DNA of 64,000 nucleotides from Bacteroidales bacterium (GTDB lineage Bacteria > Bacteroidota > Bacteroidia > Bacteroidales > P3), in assembly GCA_017522065.1 (NCBI GenBank), contig JAFXAD010000033.1, positions 19,983 through 83,982 of the forward strand, written 5' to 3'. The position numbers and the translations under genes were made by a program. The first letter of the stretch is position 1. Each line of letters opens with the position of its first letter. Shown in pieces: positions 41,409 through 50,129 of the stretch. The notes beneath the pieces are model-generated. The model searched no databases. It was not told the origin of the DNA and saw only the letters and a program-made list of their open reading frames with translations.

Positions 41409-42883
41409 AACTCACAACCACCCTCAAGTTCTTCCTGGCCGTCATCGCACTGCTGGCACTGATCTGCCTGATCTTTCCCAAAAACGGCATCCCGCTTGGC
41501 GGTAGCAACGCCGACCCCGCCGACAGCACCGCCGACAATCACGCCTCGCTACGATTCCCAACTCTCCATCAGGTTCTCGTCCGCGAGAAGCAGAAAGACA
41601 TCGACAGCATCATATCAGCCCGCCCTGCACGCGACCTGACAGGCGCTCTCGACACAGCCATCGACAGCTACCAGACCCTCTTCTGTTCGCATCAGCGCTT
41701 TTGGGTCCCCGACGACGACGTCGCCTTCTTCGACCGCTTCTTCGCCTCCGCCGAGCAGGCAGCGGCACGCAAGCAACGCGTACGCATCGTCCACTATGGC
41801 GACTCACAGATCGAGATGGACCGCATCTCATCCCGCATCCGTGAACGACTGCAGCAAGTCTTCGGTGGCGGCGGACCCGGCATGCTGCCTCTCCGACAGC
41901 CTGTACCAACCATCACCTTTAACCAGAACGCCTCCGGCAACATCGTCGGACAGTCCACATGGGGCGACAGCACCTTCGTCCACAACGGCAACTACGGACC
42001 CATGCTCCGCAGCTGGCACTTCAGCGGCACGGCATCTCTCTCACTCAGTGCATCTAAGAGCCAGTACGCAACCGAACGCGTCAGCCATTTCTCATCACTT
42101 CGCATCCTCTACAACAACCGCCCCGGTCCTCTCAGCGTCAGCGCTACCGACCGCAAAAGTGGCGCTAAAGTCGAAGCATCCACCAGCACTCCCGGCATAG
42201 GTCTCCTTTCACTGCAGTTCGACTCCGCGACAACATCCGCACGGCTCACTTTCAACGGCAATGCCGACATCTACGGCATCGCTGTCGACGACGGCTACGG
42301 CATCGCTGTCGACAACGTAGGCATGCGCAGCGTCTCCGGACACCAGTTCCGCAAGGTACCCCTCAACCAGCTCGCCGAGTCCTATAGCCTCCTCGACATC
42401 GGCATGATTATCATGCAGTTCGGAGGTAACTCCGTACCCTATCTGCGTAGCGACAAAGCCATCGAGACCTATTGCCGCCAGATAGGACAGCAGATCGACC
42501 ACGTCCGCGCCGCATGTCCACAAGCCACCATCGTCTTCATCGGACCCTCCGACATGAGCACCACTGTCGGCGGACGCCTCGCCACCTACCCCAAGCTCCC
42601 CAACGTCGTCAGCAGCCTCCGCGACACCGCGCTACAGCATGGAGCCGCCTTCTGGAGCATCTTCGACGCCATGGGCGGACAACAGTCAATGATAGCTTGG
42701 AACAGCAAAGGACTTGCCGGCAGCGACTACGTACACTTCACCCCTAAGGGAGCCGTCATCATGGGCGACACCTTCTCCGATGCTCTCCTCGCCTTCTACC
42801 GCCTCTACACCCTACGCCAACACCTAACCCCACAACAATTCACCACCCTATGGTCTCAAGCAACAAAATCAGCACAGCAATAG
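41405..42883 (+). CDS. SGNH/GDSL-hydrolase-like envelope protein, probable glycan O-acetylation factor
   Basis: A 492-residue protein anchored by an N-terminal helix ([17 protein letters not shown]). The SGNH domain has the nucleophile block [14 protein letters not shown] (Ser134) and the C-terminal DYVHFTPKG with the catalytic Asp/His pair; a beta-rich insert lies between them. GTG 41405 overlaps the lpxD stop (GTGA). An in-frame 24-bp step duplication produces [15 protein letters not shown] around residue 290. With the next SGNH protein and the MBOAT acyltransferase it resembles the AlgI/AlgJ/AlgX division of labour, so transfer of acetyl groups to an envelope polysaccharide is likely (inference). 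Confidence 0.8.
   Translation: MKLTTTLKFFLAVIALLALICLIFPKNGIPLGGSNADPADSTADNHASLRFPTLHQVLVREKQKDIDSIISARPARDLTGALDTAIDSYQTLFCSHQRFWVPDDDVAFFDRFFASAEQAAARKQRVRIVHYGDSQIEMDRISSRIRERLQQVFGGGGPGMLPLRQPVPTITFNQNASGNIVGQSTWGDSTFVHNGNYGPMLRSWHFSGTASLSLSASKSQYATERVSHFSSLRILYNNRPGPLSVSATDRKSGAKVEASTSTPGIGLLSLQFDSATTSARLTFNGNADIYGIAVDDGYGIAVDNVGMRSVSGHQFRKVPLNQLAESYSLLDIGMIIMQFGGNSVPYLRSDKAIETYCRQIGQQIDHVRAACPQATIVFIGPSDMSTTVGGRLATYPKLPNVVSSLRDTALQHGAAFWSIFDAMGGQQSMIAWNSKGLAGSDYVHFTPKGAVIMGDTFSDALLAFYRLYTLRQHLTPQQFTTLWSQATKSAQQ
42272..42313 (+). repeat. In-frame direct duplication within the first SGNH gene
   Basis: The 18-bp word TACGGCATCGCTGTCGAC occurs at 42272 and again at 42296, a 24-bp (8-codon) step, duplicating YGIAVD in the protein. 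Confidence 0.85.
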
Positions 42884-44301
42884 CCCTCCTTCTGCTCTTC
42901 GTCTTCTCCTCCTGCGGACAGGCTCAGGACAGAGTCAACTGTCCTACGCCTCGCACCGTAGACGATAGCGCACTCTTCGTCCCCGTCGACACCTCCTATA
43001 GCTTCATCAACTACAACGCCAACCACCTGCTCTTTTTTGGCGACAGCAGCCAGATGCAGCGTTTCGCTCACAAGTTCTACACCCTTCTCCGCAACGGCCA
43101 AGGCAACGTCAACATCATGCAGATAGGGGCCTCACACGTCCAGGGCGGCACATTTCCACACCAGCTGCGACGCAACATCCTGCTTGGCGCCACTCGTTCC
43201 ATCGAATGCAGGGAACAAGGCTTCCCAATAGCCTCGCGCGGCATGATATTCCCATACTCCGCCGCCATCAAATGCAACAACCCCTACGACTACAAAGTGT
43301 CACGCAGCCATCCGCTCACACTTACGCGCAACGTCTATAAAGAACCCGACCAGCAACTCGGACTCTGCGGCATCGCCGTCACCGCAGCCGACAGCAACGC
43401 CGAGATAGGCATCACACTCACCGAGCCCGACATCGATTTCGCCACACGCAGCATCGTCCTCCTCGGCCAGTCATACGGCGGAGTCGTGCCGCTCATCAAG
43501 ATCGTACGCCCCTCTGCCGACAGTCTCATGCTCTCGCCTGCCAGCATCGACACATCGCTACGGCGCTACACCTACCAGTTCCCCGAACCCGTCGACTCCT
43601 TCCGCATCATCCTCCCCTGCGACAGCGGACAAGCCTTCGCCCTCACCGGACTCCTCCTCCAAAGCCATCGGTCTGGAATCACCTTCCATTCCATTGGCGT
43701 CAACGGCGCCTCCACTTCCGACTACCTCACCAAGTGCCCCTTCCTCACCTCCGACCTCCGACTCTGTCCGCCCGACCTCGTCATCTTCGGCATTGGCATC
43801 AACGATGCAGCAGGACCCAATTTCGACACCGCCATCTTCAGACAACGCTACCTCAGCCTTGTCGACTCCATACGCAGCGTCAGCCCCGACTGCGCCTTCA
43901 TCTTCATCACCAACAACGACAGCTACCGGCGCGTCAAGCGACACTATTCCGTCAACAACAACGGCCCCCTCGTCCGCGAAGCCTTCTTCCGCATCGCACA
44001 GCAGTGTGGCGGCATGGTCTGGGACCAGTTCACCATCATGGGCGGACTCAGTTCCATGAGCCGATGGAACGCCGAGTCTCTCGCACAACGCGACAAAGTC
44101 CACTTCACACGACGAGGCTACCAGCTCCTTGCCGACCTCCTACACAACGCCATTGTCGAGTCCTTAGTCCATTTCAAACCACAAGAGGCCCCAGCTTCTT
44201 CAACCGACAGCACCCAGCAGGCACAAAAGCGGCCACAACCCACCTTCCCCAACAAACGCAAAAACACTACCAATGAGAGACCTAATTACGTTTTTGAGTG
44301 A
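42850..44301 (+). CDS. Second SGNH-hydrolase-like lipoprotein
   Basis: A 483-residue protein with a lipoprotein-like signal ([15 protein letters not shown]). The SGNH signs are IMQIGASHVQGG (Ser95, with GASH in place of GDSH), FGIGINDAAG and DKVHFTRRGYQLLAD. A beta-sandwich-like insert (about residues 150-290) separates the blocks. It overlaps the preceding gene by 34 bp and the following MBOAT gene by 29 bp, so the three are made together. The two SGNH proteins are clearly related in layout and may be an old duplication. Confidence 0.8.
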   Translation: MVSSNKISTAIALLLLFVFSSCGQAQDRVNCPTPRTVDDSALFVPVDTSYSFINYNANHLLFFGDSSQMQRFAHKFYTLLRNGQGNVNIMQIGASHVQGGTFPHQLRRNILLGATRSIECREQGFPIASRGMIFPYSAAIKCNNPYDYKVSRSHPLTLTRNVYKEPDQQLGLCGIAVTAADSNAEIGITLTEPDIDFATRSIVLLGQSYGGVVPLIKIVRPSADSLMLSPASIDTSLRRYTYQFPEPVDSFRIILPCDSGQAFALTGLLLQSHRSGITFHSIGVNGASTSDYLTKCPFLTSDLRLCPPDLVIFGIGINDAAGPNFDTAIFRQRYLSLVDSIRSVSPDCAFIFITNNDSYRRVKRHYSVNNNGPLVREAFFRIAQQCGGMVWDQFTIMGGLSSMSRWNAESLAQRDKVHFTRRGYQLLADLLHNAIVESLVHFKPQEAPASSTDSTQQAQKRPQPTFPNKRKNTTNERPNYVFE

Positions 44302-46219
44302 CATATTCTCCTACGACCCCTCCTATCCCCTGCTCTTCATCCAGTTCAACTTCTGGGCCTTCTTCCTCATAGTCTTCGCCGGCCTGTGCCTCCTCCATAG
44401 CCTCCCCACCCTCGCCAAGTACCGCAAACCAGGCAACCCCGCCGGTGGTGGTCGCGACGACCACTTCAAGCTCCATCTCCGCAACGGCTACCTCTTCCTC
44501 GTCAGCCTCTTCTTCTACTACAAAACCAGCGGTCTCTACATCATACTCCTCATCTTTTCCACCATAGTCGGCTATATCCTCGGCATCCTCTTCGACCTCT
44601 TCAGTCGACGAGGCGTCAGCAAAGGCTACCGCACACTCCTCCTCGTCATAGGCGTTGTCGTCAATCTCGGAGTCCTCTTCTATTTCAAGTACGCCTACTT
44701 CTTCACCGACATCCACAACGCCATCTTCAATTCCGACATCCAAGTCGTCAACCATTTCGCTCAGTTTGCCAACCACTTCACAACCACCTCCCGCCTCGAC
44801 GCCTCCGTCATCATAGTCCCCGTAGGCATCTCCTTCTTCACCTTCCAGAACATCAGCTACATCGTTGACGTCTACAAAGGCGAAATAGGACATGTCCGCA
44901 ACATCCTCGACTTCGGCTTCTACACCACCTTCTTCCCACAGCTCGTCGCCGGACCCATCATCCGCGCCAAACAGTTCATCCCACAGCTCTACAAACCCTA
45001 CTTCCTTAGCCGCCGACAATTCGGCGTTGCCGTCTTCTGGATCCTCAACGGACTCATCAAGAAAATAGTCCTCAGCGACTACCTCGCCGTCAATTTTGCC
45101 GACAACATCTTCGAACACCCCGAATTCTACACCCCCTTCCACAACCTCTCCGCACTCTTCATCTACTCCCTGCAAGTCTATGCCGACTTCTCAGGCTACA
45201 CCGACATCGCCATCGGAGTCGCCATGCTCATGGGTTTCTACCTGCCCAAGAACTTCAACTCCCCCTACAAGGCCACCAGTCCTGCCGGCTTTTGGAAACG
45301 CTGGCATATCTCACTCAGCAACTGGCTCAAAGACTACCTCTACATCCCCCTCGGCGGCAACCGCAACGCCACCCTCGCCTCTTGGCTCATCCTCGGCGGC
45401 ATGCTTGTCGCCGTCGCTCTCATGGCTCGCACCTTCTGGGTCACCTTCGCCGTCACCACCGTCATAGGTCTCCTCCTCGCCGTCTACATCATCTTCCCTC
45501 GACATCGCCACAACTTCCGCACCAATGTCAACAACATGGACACCATGCTCCTCGGCGGACTGTGGCACGGACCCAGTTTCAACTTCATCATCTGGGGCGG
45601 ACTCAACGGACTCGGCATCCTCATCTACAAAGCATGGAAACCACAATCCCCACGCACACGCGTAGTCATCACACAAGCCTTCTTTGCTACCGCACTCCTG
45701 GCCGACATAATTTGGCCCTGCCCCGCACTGAACGTCGCCGCATTCTGGTCAGGCTTGATCTGTGTCGGCACCATGCTGCGCTATCTCGTGGTCAACCCCC
45801 TTTGCCAAAAGCACGGCAAAGAACGCCTCGCCCGCACCCTCGAACACGCCTGGAGCATACTCCTCACCTTCATATTCATCACCTTCACGCGACTCTTTTT
45901 CCGCTGCGGCTCCAACCTCTCACCCGCCGAAGCCAACGAAGTGGCATGGAATACAGCCAAAAACATGGTCAACAGCATAGGTTCCACGTGGAACCTCTCC
46001 GACATACCTCTCATTATCGCCAACAAGTCCGGCGTATTCATCGCCTTCCTCATCGGAATGGTCATCCACTGGCTCCCCGAGCGCTTCAAACGACGCTATC
46101 GCCTTTGGTTTGCACAGATGCCCTTGTGGATGCTGGCTATCGTCGTAGTCATCACAGTCTTCTTCGTCTACCAATTCATCACCGCCGACATCCAACCCTT
46201 CATCTACTTCCAGTTCTAA
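44273..46219 (+). CDS. MBOAT-family O-acyltransferase (AlgI/DltB type)
   Basis: A 648-residue integral membrane acyltransferase. Family segments are VPVGISFFTFQNISYIVDVY, FGFYTTFFPQLVAGPIIR, YADFSGYTDIAIGVAMLMGF, FWKRWHISLSNWLKDYLYIP with LGGNR, and the catalytic histidine in GLWHGPSFNFIIWGG (His432). At ~650 residues it is longer than typical AlgI (about 500) because of an extra membrane segment before the His motif (ALMARTFWVTFAVTTVIGLL) and extra C-terminal helices. It would pass acetyl groups across the inner membrane to the two SGNH partners. Confidence 0.9.
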   Translation: MRDLITFLSDIFSYDPSYPLLFIQFNFWAFFLIVFAGLCLLHSLPTLAKYRKPGNPAGGGRDDHFKLHLRNGYLFLVSLFFYYKTSGLYIILLIFSTIVGYILGILFDLFSRRGVSKGYRTLLLVIGVVVNLGVLFYFKYAYFFTDIHNAIFNSDIQVVNHFAQFANHFTTTSRLDASVIIVPVGISFFTFQNISYIVDVYKGEIGHVRNILDFGFYTTFFPQLVAGPIIRAKQFIPQLYKPYFLSRRQFGVAVFWILNGLIKKIVLSDYLAVNFADNIFEHPEFYTPFHNLSALFIYSLQVYADFSGYTDIAIGVAMLMGFYLPKNFNSPYKATSPAGFWKRWHISLSNWLKDYLYIPLGGNRNATLASWLILGGMLVAVALMARTFWVTFAVTTVIGLLLAVYIIFPRHRHNFRTNVNNMDTMLLGGLWHGPSFNFIIWGGLNGLGILIYKAWKPQSPRTRVVITQAFFATALLADIIWPCPALNVAAFWSGLICVGTMLRYLVVNPLCQKHGKERLARTLEHAWSILLTFIFITFTRLFFRCGSNLSPAEANEVAWNTAKNMVNSIGSTWNLSDIPLIIANKSGVFIAFLIGMVIHWLPERFKRRYRLWFAQMPLWMLAIVVVITVFFVYQFITADIQPFIYFQF

Positions 46220-46282
46220 TGGCCCGCAGAGCCAATGGTACCCAGCCATCCCTGACTGCGAAAAACAATGGCTCTATTTTAA

Positions 46283-46360
46283 TTTGTTTGCAAAACAAAT
46301 TTCCAAATATCAATTCGTTTAATTCGTACAATTCGCCGTTTTAAATAATTATAAGAGGTG
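46283..46360 (+). repeat. Dispersed repeat, copy C (shortened)
   Basis: It starts with the palindrome-like TTTGTTT-GC-AAAACAAA, then CAATTCGTTTAATTCGTACA, ATTCGCCGTTTT and ATAAGAGGTG, aligning with copies A and B at 71-165 and 213-308 but with a diverged, shorter middle. Confidence 0.7.
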
Positions 46361-46422
46361 CACTGATGATAATTCAGTCATACGTTATACTACAGCGGAA
46401 ATAATTTATTTTTATTTTTTAA

Positions 46423-46451
46423 TTGTTAATCATAAAAAGTTTGTATCTTTG
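46423..46451 (+). promoter_or_regulatory. tRNA-Ser promoter (TTG-N18-TATCTTTG)
   Basis: TTG at 46423-46425, an 18-bp spacer and TATCTTTG at 46444-46451, followed by the tRNA 86 bp later. Confidence 0.6.
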
Positions 46452-46537
46452 CAATCTCAATCACAAAGATATTTCAACCCAAATATCTCCACAATCGCAG
46501 AGCAATCACATAGTTAGCTCTCACAAACAACCAACAC

Positions 46538-46628
46538 GGAAAGGTGCTCGAGTGGTTGAAGAGGCCCGCCTGGAAAGCGAGTAAGCGTTAAAAGCGCTTC
46601 AGGGGTTCGAATCCCCTCCTTTCCGCCA
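46538..46628 (+). tRNA. tRNA-Ser (anticodon GGA)
   Basis: A 91-nt class II tRNA: acceptor GGAAAGG pairs with CCTTTCC, anticodon loop CTGGAAA gives anticodon GGA (serine UCC/UCU), a long variable arm (about AGCGTTAAAAGCGCT), T-arm AGGGGTTCGAATCCCCT, discriminator G and an encoded CCA end. Followed directly by a terminator. Confidence 0.95.
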
Positions 46629-46675
46629 AAAGAATGCAACTCTGTTCAAAAACGGTGTTGCATTCTTTGTTTTTT
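46629..46675 (+). terminator. Rho-independent terminator of tRNA-Ser
   Basis: A perfect 12-bp stem AAAGAATGCAAC / GTTGCATTCTTT with a 16-nt loop, followed by GTTTTTT, starting 1 nt after the tRNA CCA. Confidence 0.92.
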
Positions 46676-46761
46676 ACAAGCAGGGGATGCTTGCTGAGTA
46701 TTTTTCGCAGACAGAAATGACTGCGTAACAAAATAATCTTCATCATATAGCGGTTTTTGTG

Positions 46762-46769
46762 TATCTTTG
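46762..46769 (+). promoter_or_regulatory. -7 promoter box (TATCTTTG) for the small protein and lptE
   Basis: TATCTTTG, 67 bp before the ATG at 46837. No clear -33 element. Confidence 0.5.
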
Positions 46770-46836
46770 CATTTTCTTTCATTATTTATTATCCCTTTCT
46801 AAGGACAACAATATCAATAACTAATCTCCCCACACT

Positions 46837-47007
46837 ATGGACAACAATATCAAACTCAAAATCGACGAAATCCTCAACGAAATAGGCAACATCAACGACC
46901 TCAACATCAAACACGCCGTCCTTACCTACATGGAACAGCAGGCTGGATTCATGCTTTGGCAAATGGAAGACGAAAAACACATAGACAACGACTCCTACAA
47001 CGTCTGA
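46837..47007 (+). CDS. Small acidic protein upstream of lptE (56 aa)
   Basis: A 56-residue soluble protein starting MDNNIKLKIDEILNEIGNIN and ending in an acidic tail (DEKHIDNDSYNV). Codon use is that of the neighbours, and a promoter box lies upstream. Its stop is 10 bp before lptE. No family recognised. The helical, amphipathic pattern suggests a small binding or adaptor protein, but nothing firmer can be said. Confidence 0.65.
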   Translation: MDNNIKLKIDEILNEIGNINDLNIKHAVLTYMEQQAGFMLWQMEDEKHIDNDSYNV

Positions 47008-47017
47008 CAACACAACC

Positions 47018-47539
47018 ATGAAACGTTTCGCCCTACTCGCCCTCGCACTTGCGATATCAACCGCATTGCTGCTCAACCTCACCGCCTGCAAAGGGGGATA
47101 CAGTTTCACAGGAGCCTCCATCCCTCCTAACGCAAAAACCATTTCCGTCGCCACATTCCCCAACTACGCAGCCACGGTGAACCCGCAGCTGAGCCAAAAA
47201 CTCACCGACGACCTCCGAAACCTCTACTCGTCGCAGACCTCGCTCAACGTCGTCAATGGCAATGCAGACCTCGAAGTCTCAGGCGAAATAACAGCCTACA
47301 CCACTCGTGCCGCCGCACTCTCAGCCAACGACGACGTCTCTATGAACCGACTGACTATCACCATCAAAGTGAAGTTCGTCAACAACTGCGACCCAGATGC
47401 CAACTTCGAACAGTCGTTCTCGCGCTACCGCGACTACAACGCACAGCTCAACTTCTCGTCGGTCGAAAGCTCCCTCGTTAGCGAAATCGTTGCCGAACTC
47501 TGCGACGACGTCTTCAACAAATCTGTCGTCAACTGGTAA
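47018..47539 (+). CDS. lptE: LptE-like LPS-assembly lipoprotein
   Basis: A 173-residue lipoprotein with signal and lipobox (ALLLNLTAC). The mature start KGGYSFTGASIPPNAKTISV, then ATFPNYAATVNPQLSQKLTD, DLEVSGEITAYTT and LTITIKVKFVN match the LptE family of Bacteroidetes, which plugs and supports the outer-membrane LPS translocon LptD. The DUF2723 gene starts 2 bp after its stop. Confidence 0.88.
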   Translation: MKRFALLALALAISTALLLNLTACKGGYSFTGASIPPNAKTISVATFPNYAATVNPQLSQKLTDDLRNLYSSQTSLNVVNGNADLEVSGEITAYTTRAAALSANDDVSMNRLTITIKVKFVNNCDPDANFEQSFSRYRDYNAQLNFSSVESSLVSEIVAELCDDVFNKSVVNW

Positions 47540-47541
47540 CA

Positions 47542-49941
47542 ATGGCATACGCTATGGAGTGTGACAACAACAGCTCGCGACTGCTCAACGCTGCAGGATG
47601 GATCGTGGCCATAGCTACATCTACCGTTTACCTCATCACACTCGAACCCTCCGTAAGCTTCTGGGACTGCGGCGAATTCATCGCTACATCGCACAAACTC
47701 ATGATCGGGCACCCTCCCGGAGCCCCTCTCTACCAACTGCTCGCCCACTGCTTCTCGCTCCTCGCAGGACACAACGCCACGGCCATCGCCTGGTGGTGCA
47801 ACGCATTGAGCGCACTGAGCGCAGGACTCACAGCCATGTTCCTCTTCTGGACCATCGCTCGACTCGCAGCTCTCTTCCTCGACAAGACCCCTACCGACCA
47901 CATCTCCTTGCTCGCAGCTCTCACCGGAAGCACGGCCTACGCCTTCTGCGACACGGCATGGTTCTCCGCAACGGAAAGTGAGGTATACAGCCTCTCGATG
48001 CTCTTCTCGGCAGCAATCCTCTGGACAGCAACCCGATGGGCCGACTCGAAGCACAACTCCTCTCGATGGCTCCTCCTTTCCCTTTTCCTCACCGCCCTCT
48101 CTTTCGGGGTGCACATGCTCTCGCTGCTGACCATCCCCGCAGTGGTCGCTTTAGTAATCTCTCAACGCAAGAAAAAAATCATCCGCCCGAAACCAGCCAC
48201 ACTCATCGTTGCCGCACTCCTTGTGCTCTCGGCAATTTCCGTCTACTCCATTATCCCCATCCGAGCCGCCGCCAACACTCCCATCAACTCGGGCAACCCG
48301 TCGACACTCGCTGCTCTGCGCAGCTACATGACACGCGAACAATATGAACACGCACCGCTAATATACGGACGCTGCTTCAACTCGCCCATAACAGGCTACA
48401 ACAACGGCAAACCAATCTACGCCAAGGAGATGGACATGTTCTTTCCACGCATGTGGAAACATCAAGCCAATGCCGAACAGTACTACACCGACTGGACCGG
48501 ACGACACGGCAAAAACGTGCACATCGACGGCAAGGACTACTACAAACCCTCCTTTGGCGACAACCTCGTCGTCTTCGCCGGATACCAACTCGGCTACATG
48601 TACCTCCGATACCTGATGTGGAACTTCGCCGGACGCTACGACGACCACCAGGGGTTTGGCAACATGCAGCGCGGACAGTTCATCACGGGCATACCTCCCA
48701 TCGACCGACTATATGTAGGAACCGCAAAAAAACTGCCCGACTCGATGCCGAACAAGGCACACAACAACTACCTGATGCTGCCCCTGATACTGGGCATCGT
48801 GGGCATCTTCGTCTCGCGTCGCAACAAGGGTCTCTTCTGGACGCTCATGATTCTTATGCTCACCTCAAGCTTCCTCCTCTCCATCTACCTCAACCACCCC
48901 GTCTACGAACCTCGTGAACGCGACTACGCCTACATCCTCTCCTTCTACACCTTTGCCATCTATATCGCTCTCGGCACTTTGGCCATTGCCGAAAAATTGC
49001 AGAAGTCGCAACACAAACCAATACGACTGTCCAAATACCTGCTGCTTGCCGTACCGCTCCTTATGGCTTGCCAAAACTGGAACGATCACGACCGCAGCCA
49101 ACGCTTCACTGCTCGCGACTCCGCAGCGAACCTCCTCGACTCGTGCGACGAAAACGCAATCCTCTTCACGGCAGGCGACAACGACACCTTCCCGCTCTGG
49201 TATATGCAGCACACCGAAGGCTACCGAACCGACGTGCAGGTCGTCAACCTCTCGCTGCTGGGCAGCGACGACTACCTCATCTCCACAGCACAGCAAATGG
49301 CTCAAGCAGATGCCGACGACTTCCAGCTCCCCGTCGACAAAATGCTGGCTTATGGACCCTGGCAACGGACTATGACCATCATCGAAAACTCCTCTCGACC
49401 CATCCACTTCAGCCACTATGCCGCCAACGACCAACGTTTCCGCTCCCTGCTGCACTCGCACCTTGACCTCTGCGGCATATCATACCGGATGAACAACTAC
49501 CCCTCAGCCGACTCGGTTGACACGCAACGGTCGTACAACCTCTTCTGCAACAAGCTGAAATCGCACAATCTGGAGAACGTATACCTCGACGAGGTCTCAC
49601 GCAAATTCTTGGCTCAGTACTGGAACGATGCAATCCTCACAGCCAACAACCTCGCAGCCAACGGTGGGCACCAACAGGCACGTCAACTGCTTGACACCGT
49701 CTCGAAAAACGTGCCCCTCACCATGCTCTGCAGTCTGGAAACGGAACTGAGGGCAGCTTTGGCCTACGCCGCATGCGGCGACAGCAACAACGCCAACAAC
49801 ACCCTGACGAAACTCAGACTGAGACTCAACGAACAACTGGATTACTACAGTTCCGTAAGGAAACCACTGCAGAAATTCATTCGCTATTCCATCGAACCCC
49901 TTCTGCTGATGGACGAGGAACTGAAAGCCATGGGACACTAA
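47542..49941 (+). CDS. DUF2723 multi-span membrane protein (PMT-like fold)
   Basis: A 799-residue protein with many membrane helices in the first ~520 residues. It carries the family motif TLEPSVSFWDCGEFIATSHK and HPPGAPLYQLLAHCFSLLAG near the N-terminus, IYLNHPVYEPRERDYAYILS in the middle, and a soluble C-terminal domain (ENAILFTAGDNDTFPLWYMQ). DUF2723 proteins share the GT-C/protein-mannosyltransferase architecture and are thought to use lipid-linked sugars; acceptor and donor are unknown. It starts 2 bp after lptE, so the two are probably co-translated. An alternative ATG lies four codons downstream. Confidence 0.88.
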   Translation: MAYAMECDNNSSRLLNAAGWIVAIATSTVYLITLEPSVSFWDCGEFIATSHKLMIGHPPGAPLYQLLAHCFSLLAGHNATAIAWWCNALSALSAGLTAMFLFWTIARLAALFLDKTPTDHISLLAALTGSTAYAFCDTAWFSATESEVYSLSMLFSAAILWTATRWADSKHNSSRWLLLSLFLTALSFGVHMLSLLTIPAVVALVISQRKKKIIRPKPATLIVAALLVLSAISVYSIIPIRAAANTPINSGNPSTLAALRSYMTREQYEHAPLIYGRCFNSPITGYNNGKPIYAKEMDMFFPRMWKHQANAEQYYTDWTGRHGKNVHIDGKDYYKPSFGDNLVVFAGYQLGYMYLRYLMWNFAGRYDDHQGFGNMQRGQFITGIPPIDRLYVGTAKKLPDSMPNKAHNNYLMLPLILGIVGIFVSRRNKGLFWTLMILMLTSSFLLSIYLNHPVYEPRERDYAYILSFYTFAIYIALGTLAIAEKLQKSQHKPIRLSKYLLLAVPLLMACQNWNDHDRSQRFTARDSAANLLDSCDENAILFTAGDNDTFPLWYMQHTEGYRTDVQVVNLSLLGSDDYLISTAQQMAQADADDFQLPVDKMLAYGPWQRTMTIIENSSRPIHFSHYAANDQRFRSLLHSHLDLCGISYRMNNYPSADSVDTQRSYNLFCNKLKSHNLENVYLDEVSRKFLAQYWNDAILTANNLAANGGHQQARQLLDTVSKNVPLTMLCSLETELRAALAYAACGDSNNANNTLTKLRLRLNEQLDYYSSVRKPLQKFIRYSIEPLLLMDEELKAMGH

Positions 49942-50007
49942 AAGCACACCCATGCTCCCGTAACAAAAAAATATTCGCTTTCCTTATCTTTATCGTACGA
50001 AGTTTCG

Positions 50008-50015
50008 TATTTTTG
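50008..50015 (+). promoter_or_regulatory. -7 promoter box (TATTTTTG) before the PBP2 gene
   Basis: TATTTTTG matches TAnnTTTG and lies 115 bp before the GTG start used for PBP2, in the AT-rich gap after the DUF2723 gene. Confidence 0.55.
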
Positions 50016-50129
50016 CACTTCGTTATTTATAACGGTATTCTATATAATAAATTGGTTTATTGCACATACAATAAGCCTGCTATCTTTTTAGAACAGAGAA
50101 ACACACATTGTCAAAACCATAAACGCGCA

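Larger units (their letters stand above)
46220..46537. other. Intergenic region before tRNA-Ser
   Basis: 318 bp without a gene. It holds the third, shorter copy of the dispersed repeat (46283-46360), a small inverted repeat (ACTGA/TCAGT near 46363-46379) and the tRNA promoter (46423-46451). Nothing else was recognised. Confidence 0.6.

Noticed and set aside
46588-46782. 64-codon minus-strand frame ending ERRGFEPLKRF
   Set aside because: Its C-terminal part is the reverse reading of tRNA-Ser, a known false-gene pattern, and the rest covers the tRNA terminator.
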